A stretch of 64,000 nucleotides of DNA from contig NC_030856.1 of NCBI RefSeq assembly GCF_000208745.1, forward strand, positions 3,947,747 through 4,011,746, in the 5' to 3' direction. Shown here piece by piece: positions 12,223-26,006 of this stretch (its first letter is position 1; the number at the start of each line of letters is the position of its first letter). Source of the stretch: Theobroma cacao (Eukaryota > Streptophyta > Magnoliopsida > Malvales > Malvaceae). The notes beneath the pieces are model-generated. The model did no database searches, had not been told where the DNA came from, and was given only the letters and a program-made list of their open reading frames with translations. A program made the position numbers and the translations under genes.

Positions 12223-13284
12223 TCTTCTTTGTTTTGCAATCAACTCTTGAACCAATCAACTTTATTTTTAAATTTTAGCTAACTAACTCTCATCATCATC
12301 TGGCTAAGAGGCTTCTATTTTGTGACTCAATTGTAGCTCTTTCTTCTTTGCTTGTTTAACCAATTAACCCATCTTGTAATTGAACAAGCATCTTGATTTG
12401 CTTACAAATACCAAATTTATTAATGAATTTAAGCTTTCTTCTGCACACTTAAACAATAAAATTAGACATCAATAAATGAGAATATTTTGTTATTATCAAA
12501 AACATATAGAGTCAACATTCTCTCTCTCTTATTTTTTATAATCACGAAACGCTCCTAAATTAAGAATGTAATGTCTATATTCAATATGAATGCTTCAAAT
12601 CTTTATGCATAATGAGGTGTTCCCCCTTAGTCAATGCATCTACTTTTCTTTACATAATATTCAACAAAGGCAAAACTAAGTATCACACACATAAATTAAA
12701 CATGAATACCTATTTAACTCTATTTGATTTAGTCTTCATTCTCTTTTTTTTTTCTTTTTCATCACTAAACAAGATATTCAAAACTCCCCCTTAATGAATG
12801 CATCTAGATTTTTCTTTAATCTTTAAATCAGACTTTAATGAATAAGAATCATAAGCACTCATATACTAAAATCATACAAACTTATAGATATAATTCAACA
12901 ACTTCAAGAGTCAAGCTTGTGTCTATGTAGAAACAAATGTATTGGAGTTAAATCATTTCAACAAATTGTCAAGGACTACTCAAATAATGTTCAAGCAAAT
13001 TTGATCATTTTGTCATAATCAAAACTATAATAATTTTAAAGTTAACAAATATGAGCTTGTGTGAATCTGCTTTAAATACAAATCAAAATTTAAATTGAAT
13101 ATTTTTAATAAAATTTTTTAAAATATTTTAATTTGAAAATAATTTATCAAATAAATATTTATTATACAAAAATTCACTAAAATTTAAATTGCTTAATTTT
13201 CTGAAGTTTCTAGCAAAATAGGTTGAATATAAGTCAAGAATAATTTTTAAAATATTTAAAAATAAATTTTTATAAATTCTGAAA

Positions 13285-14281
13285 TTTCAGATTTTTATGA
13301 CCATTTGGCATAGTTTGATCACTTATAACTCTTAACCCGAATTATTTTCAGTAATAAAATCAACATCAATTTGAAGTATTCATATCATACTACAACACCA
13401 GAATTTGTTTTGATTAAAAAGAATACAAAATTCTCAAGTTTCGAAAACCAAAATTCTAGAAATCATCACAAAAATACCTAGATTTCTGAGTTTCCACTAT
13501 CAACAAGCCTATTTTGAAGCTTTAATTCTTTTAACACAGGAAGCTTCTAATCGAGCCATTGATGCCAACTTAAACATCTCATTTCATACTACAAAAGCTC
13601 TCAAAGAAATGACCAAAAATGTTACCGGAATATAAAGTTCCGGTAACTCAAAGTTGGGTTGTTAAAACTATTGAAAATCAGGTTTCTAATTAAATTTAAA
13701 AATTTGTATCTTCCAAACTACAAAGCCAAACGAGATGTTATAAAAATCATTGAAAAGAACTTTTCAAAACCTTTCCATTGGTGCCCATCATGCCACCAGA
13801 AAGTCATAGGAAGAATACCAGGTTTAAATAAAAGTAAAGAAAATATGAATAATTTAAGACATTTGTGCCTAAATTATGAAAATACAACCCTAAACATACC
13901 TTAATCAGTAATCCCTTGAATACTTTTTCCTTTTCTTTGTCTTGCTTCTTCCCTGATGTTTAAGCACTTCTGACTGTCTATCGTTTAGTTATGATGAAAT
14001 AAACTGATCTCTACTATTTTTTTTTAAACGTGATTTAGTGAGTTGTTATTAAGTAAAATAAACTGACTTTAATCTCATTAACTTAAACATGATAATTAAA
14101 ACTGACATTAATTAAACTTTTTTATTTACTTAAAGATCCTTATTTTATTCTCTTTTTATTAATAAACTTAAAATTATAACTGCAATTATAAAAAATTGAA
14201 TTTATATTATATTTATTTGTTTAATATAGATTATAACTTTTTATATAATTAATTAAGTAGGATATTTTTTAGGGTATTACA
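13285..14281. repeat. direct repeat copy of 1-1009
   Basis: The same block order as 1-1009, including the CCGGAATAT...GTTCCGGTAAC segment and the terminal GGGTATTACA. Divergence is visible but moderate. It forms the right end of the LTR-like unit. Confidence 0.7.
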
Positions 14282-15316
14282 CTGTCGTCTTGACAATGGA
14301 AACTATGAGCAGGCGTGATAGACCGAAGTTTTTTTAGTTTAAGGTCAACCATGTCATATATCACGGACCATTGCAGAAACAATAATGAAAATGACATTGT
14401 TTTGCTGCTACTTTGAACACAAACAAAAAAGGAAGACATTTTAATATCTTTTCATTGACATTTGATGATTCGATCAGGTCTGTCCTTATAGGTATTGCCT
14501 TAAGCAGACTGCTACACAACGAAGCTGCCTTTCATCTTGGAATTATTTCGTTTGTATAAACCATGGAAAAAGAAAGATCAAATTTAAAAAAAAATTCTAA
14601 AAATATTAAATTGTGATGAAGAGAATAGGGATGAAGGTGTAAATGATGGTGCTAATTTTGTCAAATTAATTTACCTTTTTACCTACATTGGTAGGCTGAA
14701 AGTGGTAAGTATGATGCAAATTAGGTCTTTCTCTAAGACCCCCTTTTACCTAAGTAGGCACCCTGACACTTACTGTTTATCATCTTTCTTTCTTTTCATT
14801 AAATTCGTTGTTCAAAATCATTACTTAGAACTGAGATAAAATCTCTTTGATTAACCCAGAACCAAATATGGATGAAGATGGACTTTGTTTGCATCATTAA
14901 TTTATTGATTCTTTTGTTCTTTTTTTTATGTTCTTAATTGGGAGGTCAGTCTTTCATGAGTTCTATGAGATTTTCTCCTTTTTGAAATTTTATTCTATTC
15001 AGTTCTGTCAAATATAAAATTTGACAAGTAATTTTTTTACTTTTAGTTTTCCTTTGACAAGTAGATTCACATGGGCAAGTGGGATAAAATGACCTTCCAC
15101 TCTATTTCTAGTTCTTGCAAGTCAACCTTGGCAGCTCTGTTATTCTTATGTGTTCAATGCTGAAAATACCTATAGAAGGCAGCAGTGGGCTACCGTTTCA
15201 TTTTAATAGTTAAATGAAGAGATCTCTGGCAAGCATTTTCTTTTCCATTTTGATGATTAATCAATATGGAGTTCTCATTTGCAGCTAATATGATAACTCC
15301 GGCATGTGGGAAAAGT
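14282..15316 (+). pseudogene. truncated copy of gene B promoter and start of exon 1
   Basis: About 1 kb parallels gene B's upstream region (15495-17110): the shared GGACCATTGCAGAAACAAT block, the TTTGCTGCT stretch, the CAAGTCAACCTTGGCAG block, the CCTATAGAAGG element and an ATG at 15214 followed by codons for a [14 protein letters not shown] signal peptide. The frame is lost within the signal peptide and the homology stops near 15316, giving way to unrelated sequence. It is a dead 5' fragment from tandem duplication. It lacks the TRIM found in gene B's own upstream copy. Confidence 0.75.
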
Positions 15317-15679
15317 AAATAATCACAACAAATGGACAAAGTGAAAGAAAAGTCAAACAAGCTAAAGACACCAAACGACATAGGTAAAGAAATAAAACAG
15401 CAGCTAAAGTCTTCTTCTATTTCAACTTATCGAGATTCATCACCTCTGTTGCTGCAAAATAAAGCACCAGATTTCAATAATACTTCATTGTCATCAGTAT
15501 GTGGTCACAATGGAAACTATGAACACGCGTGATACACCGAAATTTTCAGGAGTTTGAGGTCAACTATGGCATATATCATGGACCATTGCAGAAACAATTA
15601 TAAAAATGACATTGTTTTGCTGCTTCTTCGAAGAGAAAAAAGAAAGAAATATTTTAATGCTTTTTCATTGGCATTTACG
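15317..15679. other. junction and distal upstream region of gene B
   Basis: Up to about 15490 the DNA is not shared with the truncated copy. From about 15495 the duplicated upstream block of gene B begins. No gene is seen. Confidence 0.45.
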
Positions 15680-16130
15680 TGATACTCAACATTTCACATT
15701 TGATGTAAATGTGATTGTTAAGATCTATGTAACAATCCAAGTCCACCACTATTAGCAAAATTTAAGTTTTTGAGGGTCATGTGGTTTACACTCAAAAAAA
15801 CTGCTGGGCAATAATTGGACTTAGATCGTTATAAATAGTATCAGAGCCTACTCCTGTCCAATGTGAGCTTTCACATTACTCTGGTGAGATCTTGATCTTG
15901 TGGATGTGCAATGTGAGATCTTAATCTTATGGATGTGATGTGTGGCCTTGATGAAGACATTAAGGATTTGAGTGGGTGGAATTGTGATACTCAACATTCC
16001 ACATCTGATGTGAATGCGATTGTTAAGATCTATAAACAATCCAATCCCATCATTACTAGTAACTTAAACTTAAACTGTAGTTTAGGCTCAAAAAAACTAC
16101 TGAGCCACTGGTTTGACTTGAATCGTTATA
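15680..16130 (+). mobile_element. TRIM retrotransposon copy T1
   Basis: Two direct repeats of about 150 bp (15680-15833 and 15985-16130) begin TGATACTCAACATT and end CGTTATA. Directly after the first comes TAGTATCAGAGCC (15836-15848), one base off the initiator-Met tRNA primer-binding site TGGTATCAGAGCC. A purine-rich GAGTGGGTGGA tract lies before the second repeat. The interior is about 150 bp with no coding, which fits a terminal-repeat retrotransposon in miniature. The tandem copy of this region at about 14465 lacks the element, so insertion came after the duplication or the other copy lost it. No clean target duplication was found. Confidence 0.75.
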
Positions 16131-16214
16131 ATTTGACTATTCGATTAGGCAGACTACTACACAAAGAAGCTTCCTTTCATTTTGGAATTATTTTTTGTAT
16201 GTACAAACCATTGA

Positions 16215-16410
16215 AAAGAAAGATTGAATTTAAAACATGCTAAAACTATTGGAATTATTTTGTATGTACAAACCGTTGAAAAGAAAGATTGAATTTAAAA
16301 CATGCTAAAACTATTAAATTGTGATGAACCTGTAAATAATGGTGAAAAGAAAGATTGAATTTAAAACATGCTAAAACTATTAAATTGTGATGAACGTGTA
16401 AATAATGGTG
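16215..16410 (+). repeat. local tandem triplication upstream of gene B
   Basis: The block AAAGATTGAATTTAAAACAT with the following GCTAAAACTATT occurs three times in a row. The last two copies also share AAATTGTGATGAAC.TGTAAATAATGG. The truncated upstream copy (about 14575) has only one such block, so the expansion is specific to gene B's copy. Confidence 0.65.
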
Positions 16411-16925
16411 CTAATTTTGCCAAATTAATTTACCCCTTTTCTGCATTGGTAGGATGGAAATGGAAAGTATGATGCAAATTAGGTCTTTCTCTAAGACCCC
16501 TTTCACCGAAGAGGCACCCTGGCACTAGTTTATTATCTTTCTTTGTTTTCATTAAATTCGTTGTTCAAAATCATTGCATAGAATTGGGATAAAAACTTAT
16601 CTGGATTGGTGGACAACTAGTAAAATCTTTTTGATTAACCCAGAACCAAATATATGGATGAAGATGGACTTTGTTTGCAAAATAGTACTCATTAATTTCT
16701 TGCTTCTCTGTTTTTTTGTTTTCTTAAGTAGCAGGAAAAGCTTGTTTGGTAGGTCGATCTCTCATGATTACTATGAGATTTTCCTTTTATTGAAATCCTA
16801 TTATATACAGTTTTGTCAAATACAAATTTTGACATTTATGTTTTTTATTTTTAGTTTTCTTTTCATACGTATATTCAAATGATCAAGTGGGATAAAATGA
16901 CCTTCCACTCTATTTCAAATCCTTG

Positions 16926-16990
16926 CAAGTCAACCTTGGCAGGCCTGTTCTTCTTCTGTGTTCAATAACTGAAAATACCTATAGAAGGAG
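16926..16990 (+). promoter_or_regulatory. gene B core promoter: W-box and TATA-like element
   Basis: AGTCAA at 16928-16933 is a reverse-strand W-box core (TTGACT), the usual WRKY site. About 45 bp on is CCTATAGAAGG (TATA-like, 16978-16988) and then a CAATT motif. The same order and spacing occurs in the truncated copy before 15214 and upstream of pseudogene H, where the TATA reads CCTATAAAAGG. Conservation among three paralogues supports the call; WRKY control is inference. Confidence 0.5.
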
Positions 16991-17022
16991 GCAATTGGCT
17001 ACCGTTTCATCTTACTAGTTAA

Positions 17023-20000
17023 ATGACGAGATCTCTGGCAAGCATCTTCTTTCCCATTTTGATGGTTTTATCAATCATGGAGTATTCATTTGCAGCTGAC
17101 ATGATAAGTCTGGCACAATCTGTCAGTGATGGTGAGAGGTTGGTTTCTTCATCCCAACGCTTTGAATTGGGATTCTTCTCTCCTGGAAACTCAACGTTCA
17201 GGTTCCTTGGGATATGGTACAAAAATATTCCAAAGGCAGTTGTGTGGGTTGCAAATAGGAACAGGTCAATTGCTGGTGCACATGGAGTTTTAACAGTCAA
17301 TAATGATGGAAACCTTGTGCTGCTTGACGGAACAAACAGCACTGTTTGGTCTTCAAATGTCTCTAGAAAAGCAGAAGTGCCAGTGGCACAACTTCTAGAT
17401 TCTGGAAACTTTGTTATTAGAGACAACAAAACCATGCAACATGATGAAAGCTATCTGTGGCAGAGCTTTGATTACCCGTCAGACACACTGCTGCCAGACA
17501 TGAAGCTTGGAAAGAACTTAAAAACTGGAAAAGAATGGTTTTTAACATCTTGGAGAAGTGCTGATGATCCGTCTCCCGGAAACTTTACTACCAGACTTAG
17601 CATTCAAGGATTGCCTTCTATAGTTACTTATATGATATCAGCAAAAGTGTACCGCAGTGGACCGTGGGATGGATCTAACTTTGGTGGTACTCCAGTGTCA
17701 CCTAACTTGGTCTCTTTATCAACTGTGGAGCATCGTGAGGATGAGATCTACTATAAGTATCAGCCTTACAATAATCCGATTATTACACGATTAACTTTAA
17801 ACCACTCAGGTTCCATCCAGCGTCTTATATGGAATGAGAGGCACACTGAATGGGGGATTGTCTACTCAGCACCATATGACCAATGCGGCCGATATGGCCA
17901 ATGTGGTGCAAATGGAATTTGCAGCATCAACAAGACACCAATTTGTGAGTGCCTGAAAGGGTTCAGACCTGACTCAGAAGGACTAGATGCAAGTAATCAT
18001 AGTTGGTCTACAAGGTGTGTAAAAAAGCGGCCATCAGATTGTCAAAAAGGAGAAGGGTTTCTAAGACTTGTTTGGATGAAATTGCCTGACTTGATAGATT
18101 TCAAGTTCAATGAGATTATGAATCTTAAGGAATGTGAGGTGGAGTGCTTGCAAAACTGCTCTTGTAGTGCTTATGCAAGCGCAACCTTAGATGGACGTGA
18201 GAAGGGCTGCTTGATGTGGTATGGTGACCTGATTGATATGGAAGACCGATCAGGAAAAGGCAGGGGACCAGATATCTATGTAAGAGTACCATCTTCAGAA
18301 CTAGGTAAGTAAATTATGAGAACTATAATGTTCATCATTGTTTTCAATTTTTTTTTTGAAATTTGTTTTCACATTGTTTTTTTGCATAATTTCATCTGCA
18401 AGCAGCCTTGGTCCTGATAACAATCTTGTGTCTGCAACATGAACTCTAATCATTTGCCTTATTGTAGAAACAAATAAGTTGAATCATCTTGATAAACCCC
18501 TAAAGCACATCACATTGGAAAATTTACATCAGACTATTGCCCTGCCACAGTTAATGGTGGAAACTAAAATAAACCCTGACTTGTTACTCTGTATAAAGGA
18601 AACAAATTTCTTTAATAAAGGTGTTAGGCCTAAAGAATGCTTTAGCAAAGGTTCCTATGTTACCCATTAGTATTGTTGAAAAAAAAATTGACAAGGTTCA
18701 TTTACTTGAAGAAAATTATTGGCTTGACTTGATGTTATCTCTTTCAGGATCAGTTGGTGCTTCAAAAGAAAAGAAACGAGTAAAGATCATCATAGTAGCT
18801 TCAATCATTTCTGGAATGATTGTGTTGGGCTTGGTGTCCTGCTTTGTCCTAAGGAAAAAATGGAAAAGAGGTAAGCATATGTGTTTGACTTTGCTCTTTT
18901 GTTTTATGATTTTGTTTTATTCAAAATTTCAACAAGAAAGACAGATGATTTTCTTGGACATTTGTCAGTTTCAGTATCTGGCTATGCTTTAAATGACAAG
19001 AAAAGAACAAAGACCACCAAACTGCTTTCAGTCATTCCTGGCATGAATATCTTGGCCGCTCTGTTCTCGTACATTACGAAGAAAACATGGAAAGGAGGTA
19101 AGAAAAATGCACACTACATTACCGAATCATCATCACTAATTTTCAAATACGTTTATTCTTAGAGGCTAAAGTGTCAGAATAGGCCAAGAGAGCTGCAAGG
19201 AGAATGTAGAAGTGCCTTTGTTTGATTTGGTTTCCATTGCTACTGCTACCAATAGTTTCTCCCAGGAAAATTTAATAGGAATTGGGGGATTTGGTCCTGT
19301 TTACAAGGTAAGACTCATTACTTCTTGCCATCCAATGAGCAGAAAAGTTTCAGCGACTTTTTGCATCTTAAAATCCAAGAGTTATAAGCTGTAAATTCTG
19401 TATAAGCAACTTGCAGGGCATCCTTCCAACAGGAAAAGAAATTGCTGTAAAGAGGCTGTCAAAGAATTCAGGACAAGGTGCTGAAGAGTTTAGAAATGAA
19501 GTAGTTTTAATTGCCAAACTTCAGCACAGAAATCTGGTCGGGCTCTATGGCAGCTGCATACAGGGAGAAGAAAGGGTTTTAATCTATGAATATATGCCCA
19601 ACAAAAGCTTGGATTATTTTATCTTCGGTTTGATTTCTTCACCTTTCATGCATCCTATCATTACATAATCTTTGATTACTCAATCTCAAGTACAATAAGC
19701 TCAAATAGCGTTGGAAAGCCCTAATATGAAGTCATGGAAATGGCGTGCAGATCATGACAGGAGAGTATTATTGGCATGGCAGAAGCGCTTTGACATTATT
19801 ATGCAGATTGTGAGAGGACTTCTGTATCTGCACCAAGACTCTAAGCTCCAAATTATTCACAGAGATCTCAAAGCTAGCAATATTCTGCTAGATAGTGATA
19901 TGAACCCCAAAATTTCAGACTTTGGCTTGGCAAGAACTTTTGAAGGGGATGACAAAGTATCAGAAACCAAGAGAGTTATTGGAACATTGTAAGTTCAATC

Positions 20001-20588
20001 ATTTGTGATCATAGCCTATTAGCATTCCAAAGGGCTTACTCCTGATATTTCCATGCAGTGGATATATGTCTCCAGAGTATGCAGTTAATGGTAAATTTTC
20101 AGCCAAGTCTGATGTTTTCAGCTTCGGTGTACTTCTGCTAGAGATAATAAGCGGCCAAAAGAATAGAAGTTTCCATCATCCTGATCACCACCATAGCCTA
20201 TCCGGCCATGTAAGTATACCGAATGATTTTGTAGCCTTTTTGTTCCCTTTCATTGCAGCTTATCTCATGACTATTATTCTAGGCATGGTTGCTGTGGAAT
20301 GAAGGCAGGGCCATGGAGCTGGTAGATGCCTGTTTGGAGGATTCTATTGTTGAATCTCAAGTTCTTAGATGTATTCAAGTGGGATTATTATGTGTTCAAA
20401 ATTTTCCCAAAGACAGGCCAAAAATGTCATCTGTAAATTTTATGTTGGCAAATGAAGAAGCAATGTTGCCTCATCCTAAAGAGCCAGGATTCTTCACAGA
20501 TACAAATTCCAAAGCAAACACACCAACAAGAAAGGAAGAATCGGATACTGTAAATGTAGTGACTATCACAATGGTGGGAGGAAGATAG
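17023..20588 (+). CDS. G-type lectin S-receptor-like Ser/Thr protein kinase (gene B), 7 exons, intact
   Basis: Predicted receptor kinase of about 811 aa. Exons: 17023-18304, 18748-18870, 19183-19307, 19417-19627, 19751-19988, 20059-20209, 20283-20588; in frame throughout. Exon 1 has a signal peptide (about residues 1-25), bulb-lectin motifs ([47 protein letters not shown]), the S-locus glycoprotein region, [20 protein letters not shown] (EGF-like) and a PAN domain ([11 protein letters not shown]). Exon 2 is the transmembrane helix. The kinase has P-loop [15 protein letters not shown] (Lys about 522), HRDLK (Asp about 619), DFGLART (about 637), MSPEYA and DRPKM. The 5' border of exon 3 is best at the AG ending at 19182, because the nearer CAG would give a stop; the AG ending at 19187 is also possible. 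A second transmembrane exon lies at 18975-19097. Similar to SD1-type and At4g27290-like G-LecRKs. Confidence 0.92.
18975..19097 (+). other. duplicate transmembrane exon (2') in gene B
   Basis: Flanked by TTTCAG and GTAAGA, this open segment is 123 bp, the same as exon 2 (18748-18870), and has the same 1-1 phase. Its product runs [19 protein letters not shown], then a hydrophobic stretch and KKTWKGG, aligning without gaps to exon 2's [18 protein letters not shown]...RKKWKRG. Because 123 is divisible by three, either exon alone or both in tandem keeps the kinase in frame. It is an intragenic exon duplication. Whether it is spliced in, as an alternative, is not known. Confidence 0.7.
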
Positions 20589-20685
20589 AAATTTAGCAGT
20601 AATTTAAAAAAAATATATTATATCTTGTTGCACAACTTATTGATTATATTTTAGCATTTAGGTCAAAGAAACCATCAATTATCAA
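20589..20685 (+). other. gene B 3' flank
   Basis: Short AT-rich stretch after the stop codon. No clear polyadenylation signal can be fixed. Confidence 0.4.
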
Positions 20686-20900
20686 TGTAAAGACCCAAGC
20701 CCAAGTAACTCTAGTTTAGTAACTTTTTAAAGTTAAATCACGTGATCCTCTCAAAAGGTCTAGTATAATATAGATTATTATTACAATCTCAACCATTCAA
20801 ATATTTGATATCAAGATCACATATCATAATCACAATTAAATCCAACTCAACAAGATCAAAATCTCACTACCACAACATGGATGCTCCTACCAAGCTAGTG
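20686..20900 (-). mobile_element. inverted, degraded TRIM copy T3
   Basis: Starting TGTAAAGACCCAAG, this is the reverse complement of the LTR end of the 39571-40025 element (...CTTGGATCATTACA), with shared AAATCACGTGA and CTCAAAAG blocks. After about 75 bp the LTR is cut. The following ACAATCTCAACCATTCAAAT matches the complement of the TRIM's pre-LTR tract, and AACAAGATCAAAATCTCACT matches its interior. The right boundary is approximate. Confidence 0.55.
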
Positions 20901-22128
20901 AATTTCATAAACTAACCTTTCCAAACTCAGTTTCATAAATTTTGAAATCTCAATTATTACGTAATCAATATTTAAGTTTTTATTTGATTTAATTTATTAT
21001 CTTTGAGACTTTAAATAGGTTGTAATAGTTTATTTATACATTCAGACTCTTATTATATGTAATCGATAATTAAATTTCTATTTTATTTAATTTCTATCTT
21101 TTGGAGATTTGGGATTGGATTGTAATCATTTATTTATACGAATATAACTCGTAAAATTGTCAATGTGACTTTGATTGAGGGATTTTTTTGTCCAAAGGAT
21201 AGATAGATGACTTCGTATTACGTCAAAGTAATATAATCGTATCATGTCTCGGTTTAAGAATACAAGAGTAAGTTCTTTTGTTTCATATGCTGCCATTTCA
21301 ATGGAGTATTATATTATGAAAGTCCAAAACTTAGTAAGCAAGTAAAATGAGGCCATTCAATCAGATAAATTCTCTACCACCTAAACCAGATGAATGATAC
21401 AAGTTAATCTGAATGTGTGGCTTTACGAAGGTAATCAGGACAATCCAATTGAAAACTTTGCGTTTTGGATGACTTGTAAGAAGAGTTATAAGAGTAACAA
21501 CATGATGGAAGTCAAAGCAATTTAGCAGCTTCTTGTGGTCAGACTTTCCTGCTCTGTATAAATTTGACTGTTGATGTTTTGTTTCAGGGCTTGAACATAG
21601 TCTAATCATGCAAAACTTTAACCAAATATTATTTAATTACTGCAAACATTTTCAATGCTAATCCCATGAAGAAAAGAAATTTTATTTCAAATAAATGGTA
21701 GTTCACGAAATCAAAGAGTTATCTCAATCCGTGAGCTCATAACTTTTCATTAAGATTATCTCAAATATAAATCTTTGTTTGCATTAAAAATTACATATTT
21801 ACACTCTAATATTGGAAATTTTTTTAAAAAAATTTATAATAAAATCCTCCTCCATGACTAGTTGGACTTAAGAGTCGCTTTGGTTTGTGTGAGTTTACTT
21901 ATAAAGAATCTTTTTTTCAGATTTTTTATTTTTGGTGGACTAGTAAGTCATGACAGAAAATGAAAGTTATATATTTGTTTAATCATAAAAGCCCTATGGC
22001 AATTTCTTTATGAACTTGGATATTAATTAATTTTTTGCTTATGGTAAAACCACTTCACAATCAAACATTGGGTTGCATTATTCCCAAGAATCTGATCATT
22101 TGCTAACTTCTTCCCTCTGGAAATTATA
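20901..22128. other. intergenic and promoter side of gene C
   Basis: AT-rich, with no gene. The last 60 bp before 22129 (ATTCCCAAGAATCTGATCAT and following) match the sequence just upstream of gene E and pseudogene F, so the proximal promoter was duplicated with the genes. Confidence 0.5.
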
Positions 22129-25360
<3,232 letters not shown>

Positions 25361-25778
25361 AGATTTAGCAGTAACTTTTAGTTGAGGACAATTTTCTGTT
25401 GCAATATGTATTACTATATATTTCAGCATTTATTTGGCAACTATGTAAATTAGCTATTAGCTAATATATACTTTTATCTTTTCTTACAAAACACTTATTT
25501 TTTTTTAATTTTTTTTTTTAACTGTTGATTACCACTATTGGGTTTTCTGAAGATTCTTTTGCTATCAGTTGGGATTAAATATTATGAACAAAACCAAGTC
25601 CAACATGTATTGTATCTGAGCAGATACATATCAAGACAAAAGGACAAAAGGTTCATAACCTTTATTGATGATTACTCGAGATATGATTCTACATATTTAA
25701 TGCACAAAAAAATGTAAATCTTTTGAAAATTTCCAAGAATTCAAAGCTAAATTTAAAAAACAACTAGACAAGCCATCG
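25361..25778 (+). other. gene C 3' flank up to the LINE
   Basis: AT-rich. Its first part, GTTGAGGACAATTTTCTGTTGCAATA, is the counterpart (inverted) of the 3' flanks of E and F. No gene is seen. Confidence 0.5.
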
Positions 25779-25793
25779 AAACTACTTCGATTA
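25779..25793 (+). repeat. 5' target-site duplication of the LINE
   Basis: AAACTACTTCGATTA here recurs directly after the A-tail at about 32516-32530. It marks the exact insertion site of the LINE, within sequence 420 bp past gene C. Confidence 0.85.
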
Positions 25794-26006
25794 AAGCTGT
25801 CCTTAACAATCCACCAACTATTCTGAACCGCAACTGTTGTTTCCCACGAACTTTTGTCAACCATGCTCCCAAACCAATCCCACCTCCACCGACAACAAAC
25901 CAACCACCCACCACTCTACGCGGCCCCACCATACCACCACCAATTCACACCGGCCCCATCAACCTTTTTCCATCATGCACCGAACTCATCCTTCTCGAAC
26001 ACCTAA

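Larger units (their letters stand above)
9915..14281. mobile_element. putative long LTR-like unit (TG...CA), probably with nested insertions
   Basis: Starts TGTCATGCCCCAAACCC, a start common in plant gypsy LTRs, and ends GGGTATTACA. The flanking pentamers are CTATC (9910-9914) and CTGTC (14282-14286), a 4/5 match that could be a decayed target duplication. The last 1 kb is a direct copy of 1-1009. Inside, a TGTAACACCTC motif at about 11239 and a junction near 11345 suggest nested elements. No gag or pol coding was seen, so it reads as a solo LTR or LTR composite. The length of 4.4 kb is long for one LTR, so the unit may be several pieces. Confidence 0.4.

Noticed and set aside
17019..17435. 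138-codon minus frame opposite gene B exon 1
   Set aside because: Antisense shadow of the lectin domain; the same shadow appears opposite C and E because the sense codons are conserved.
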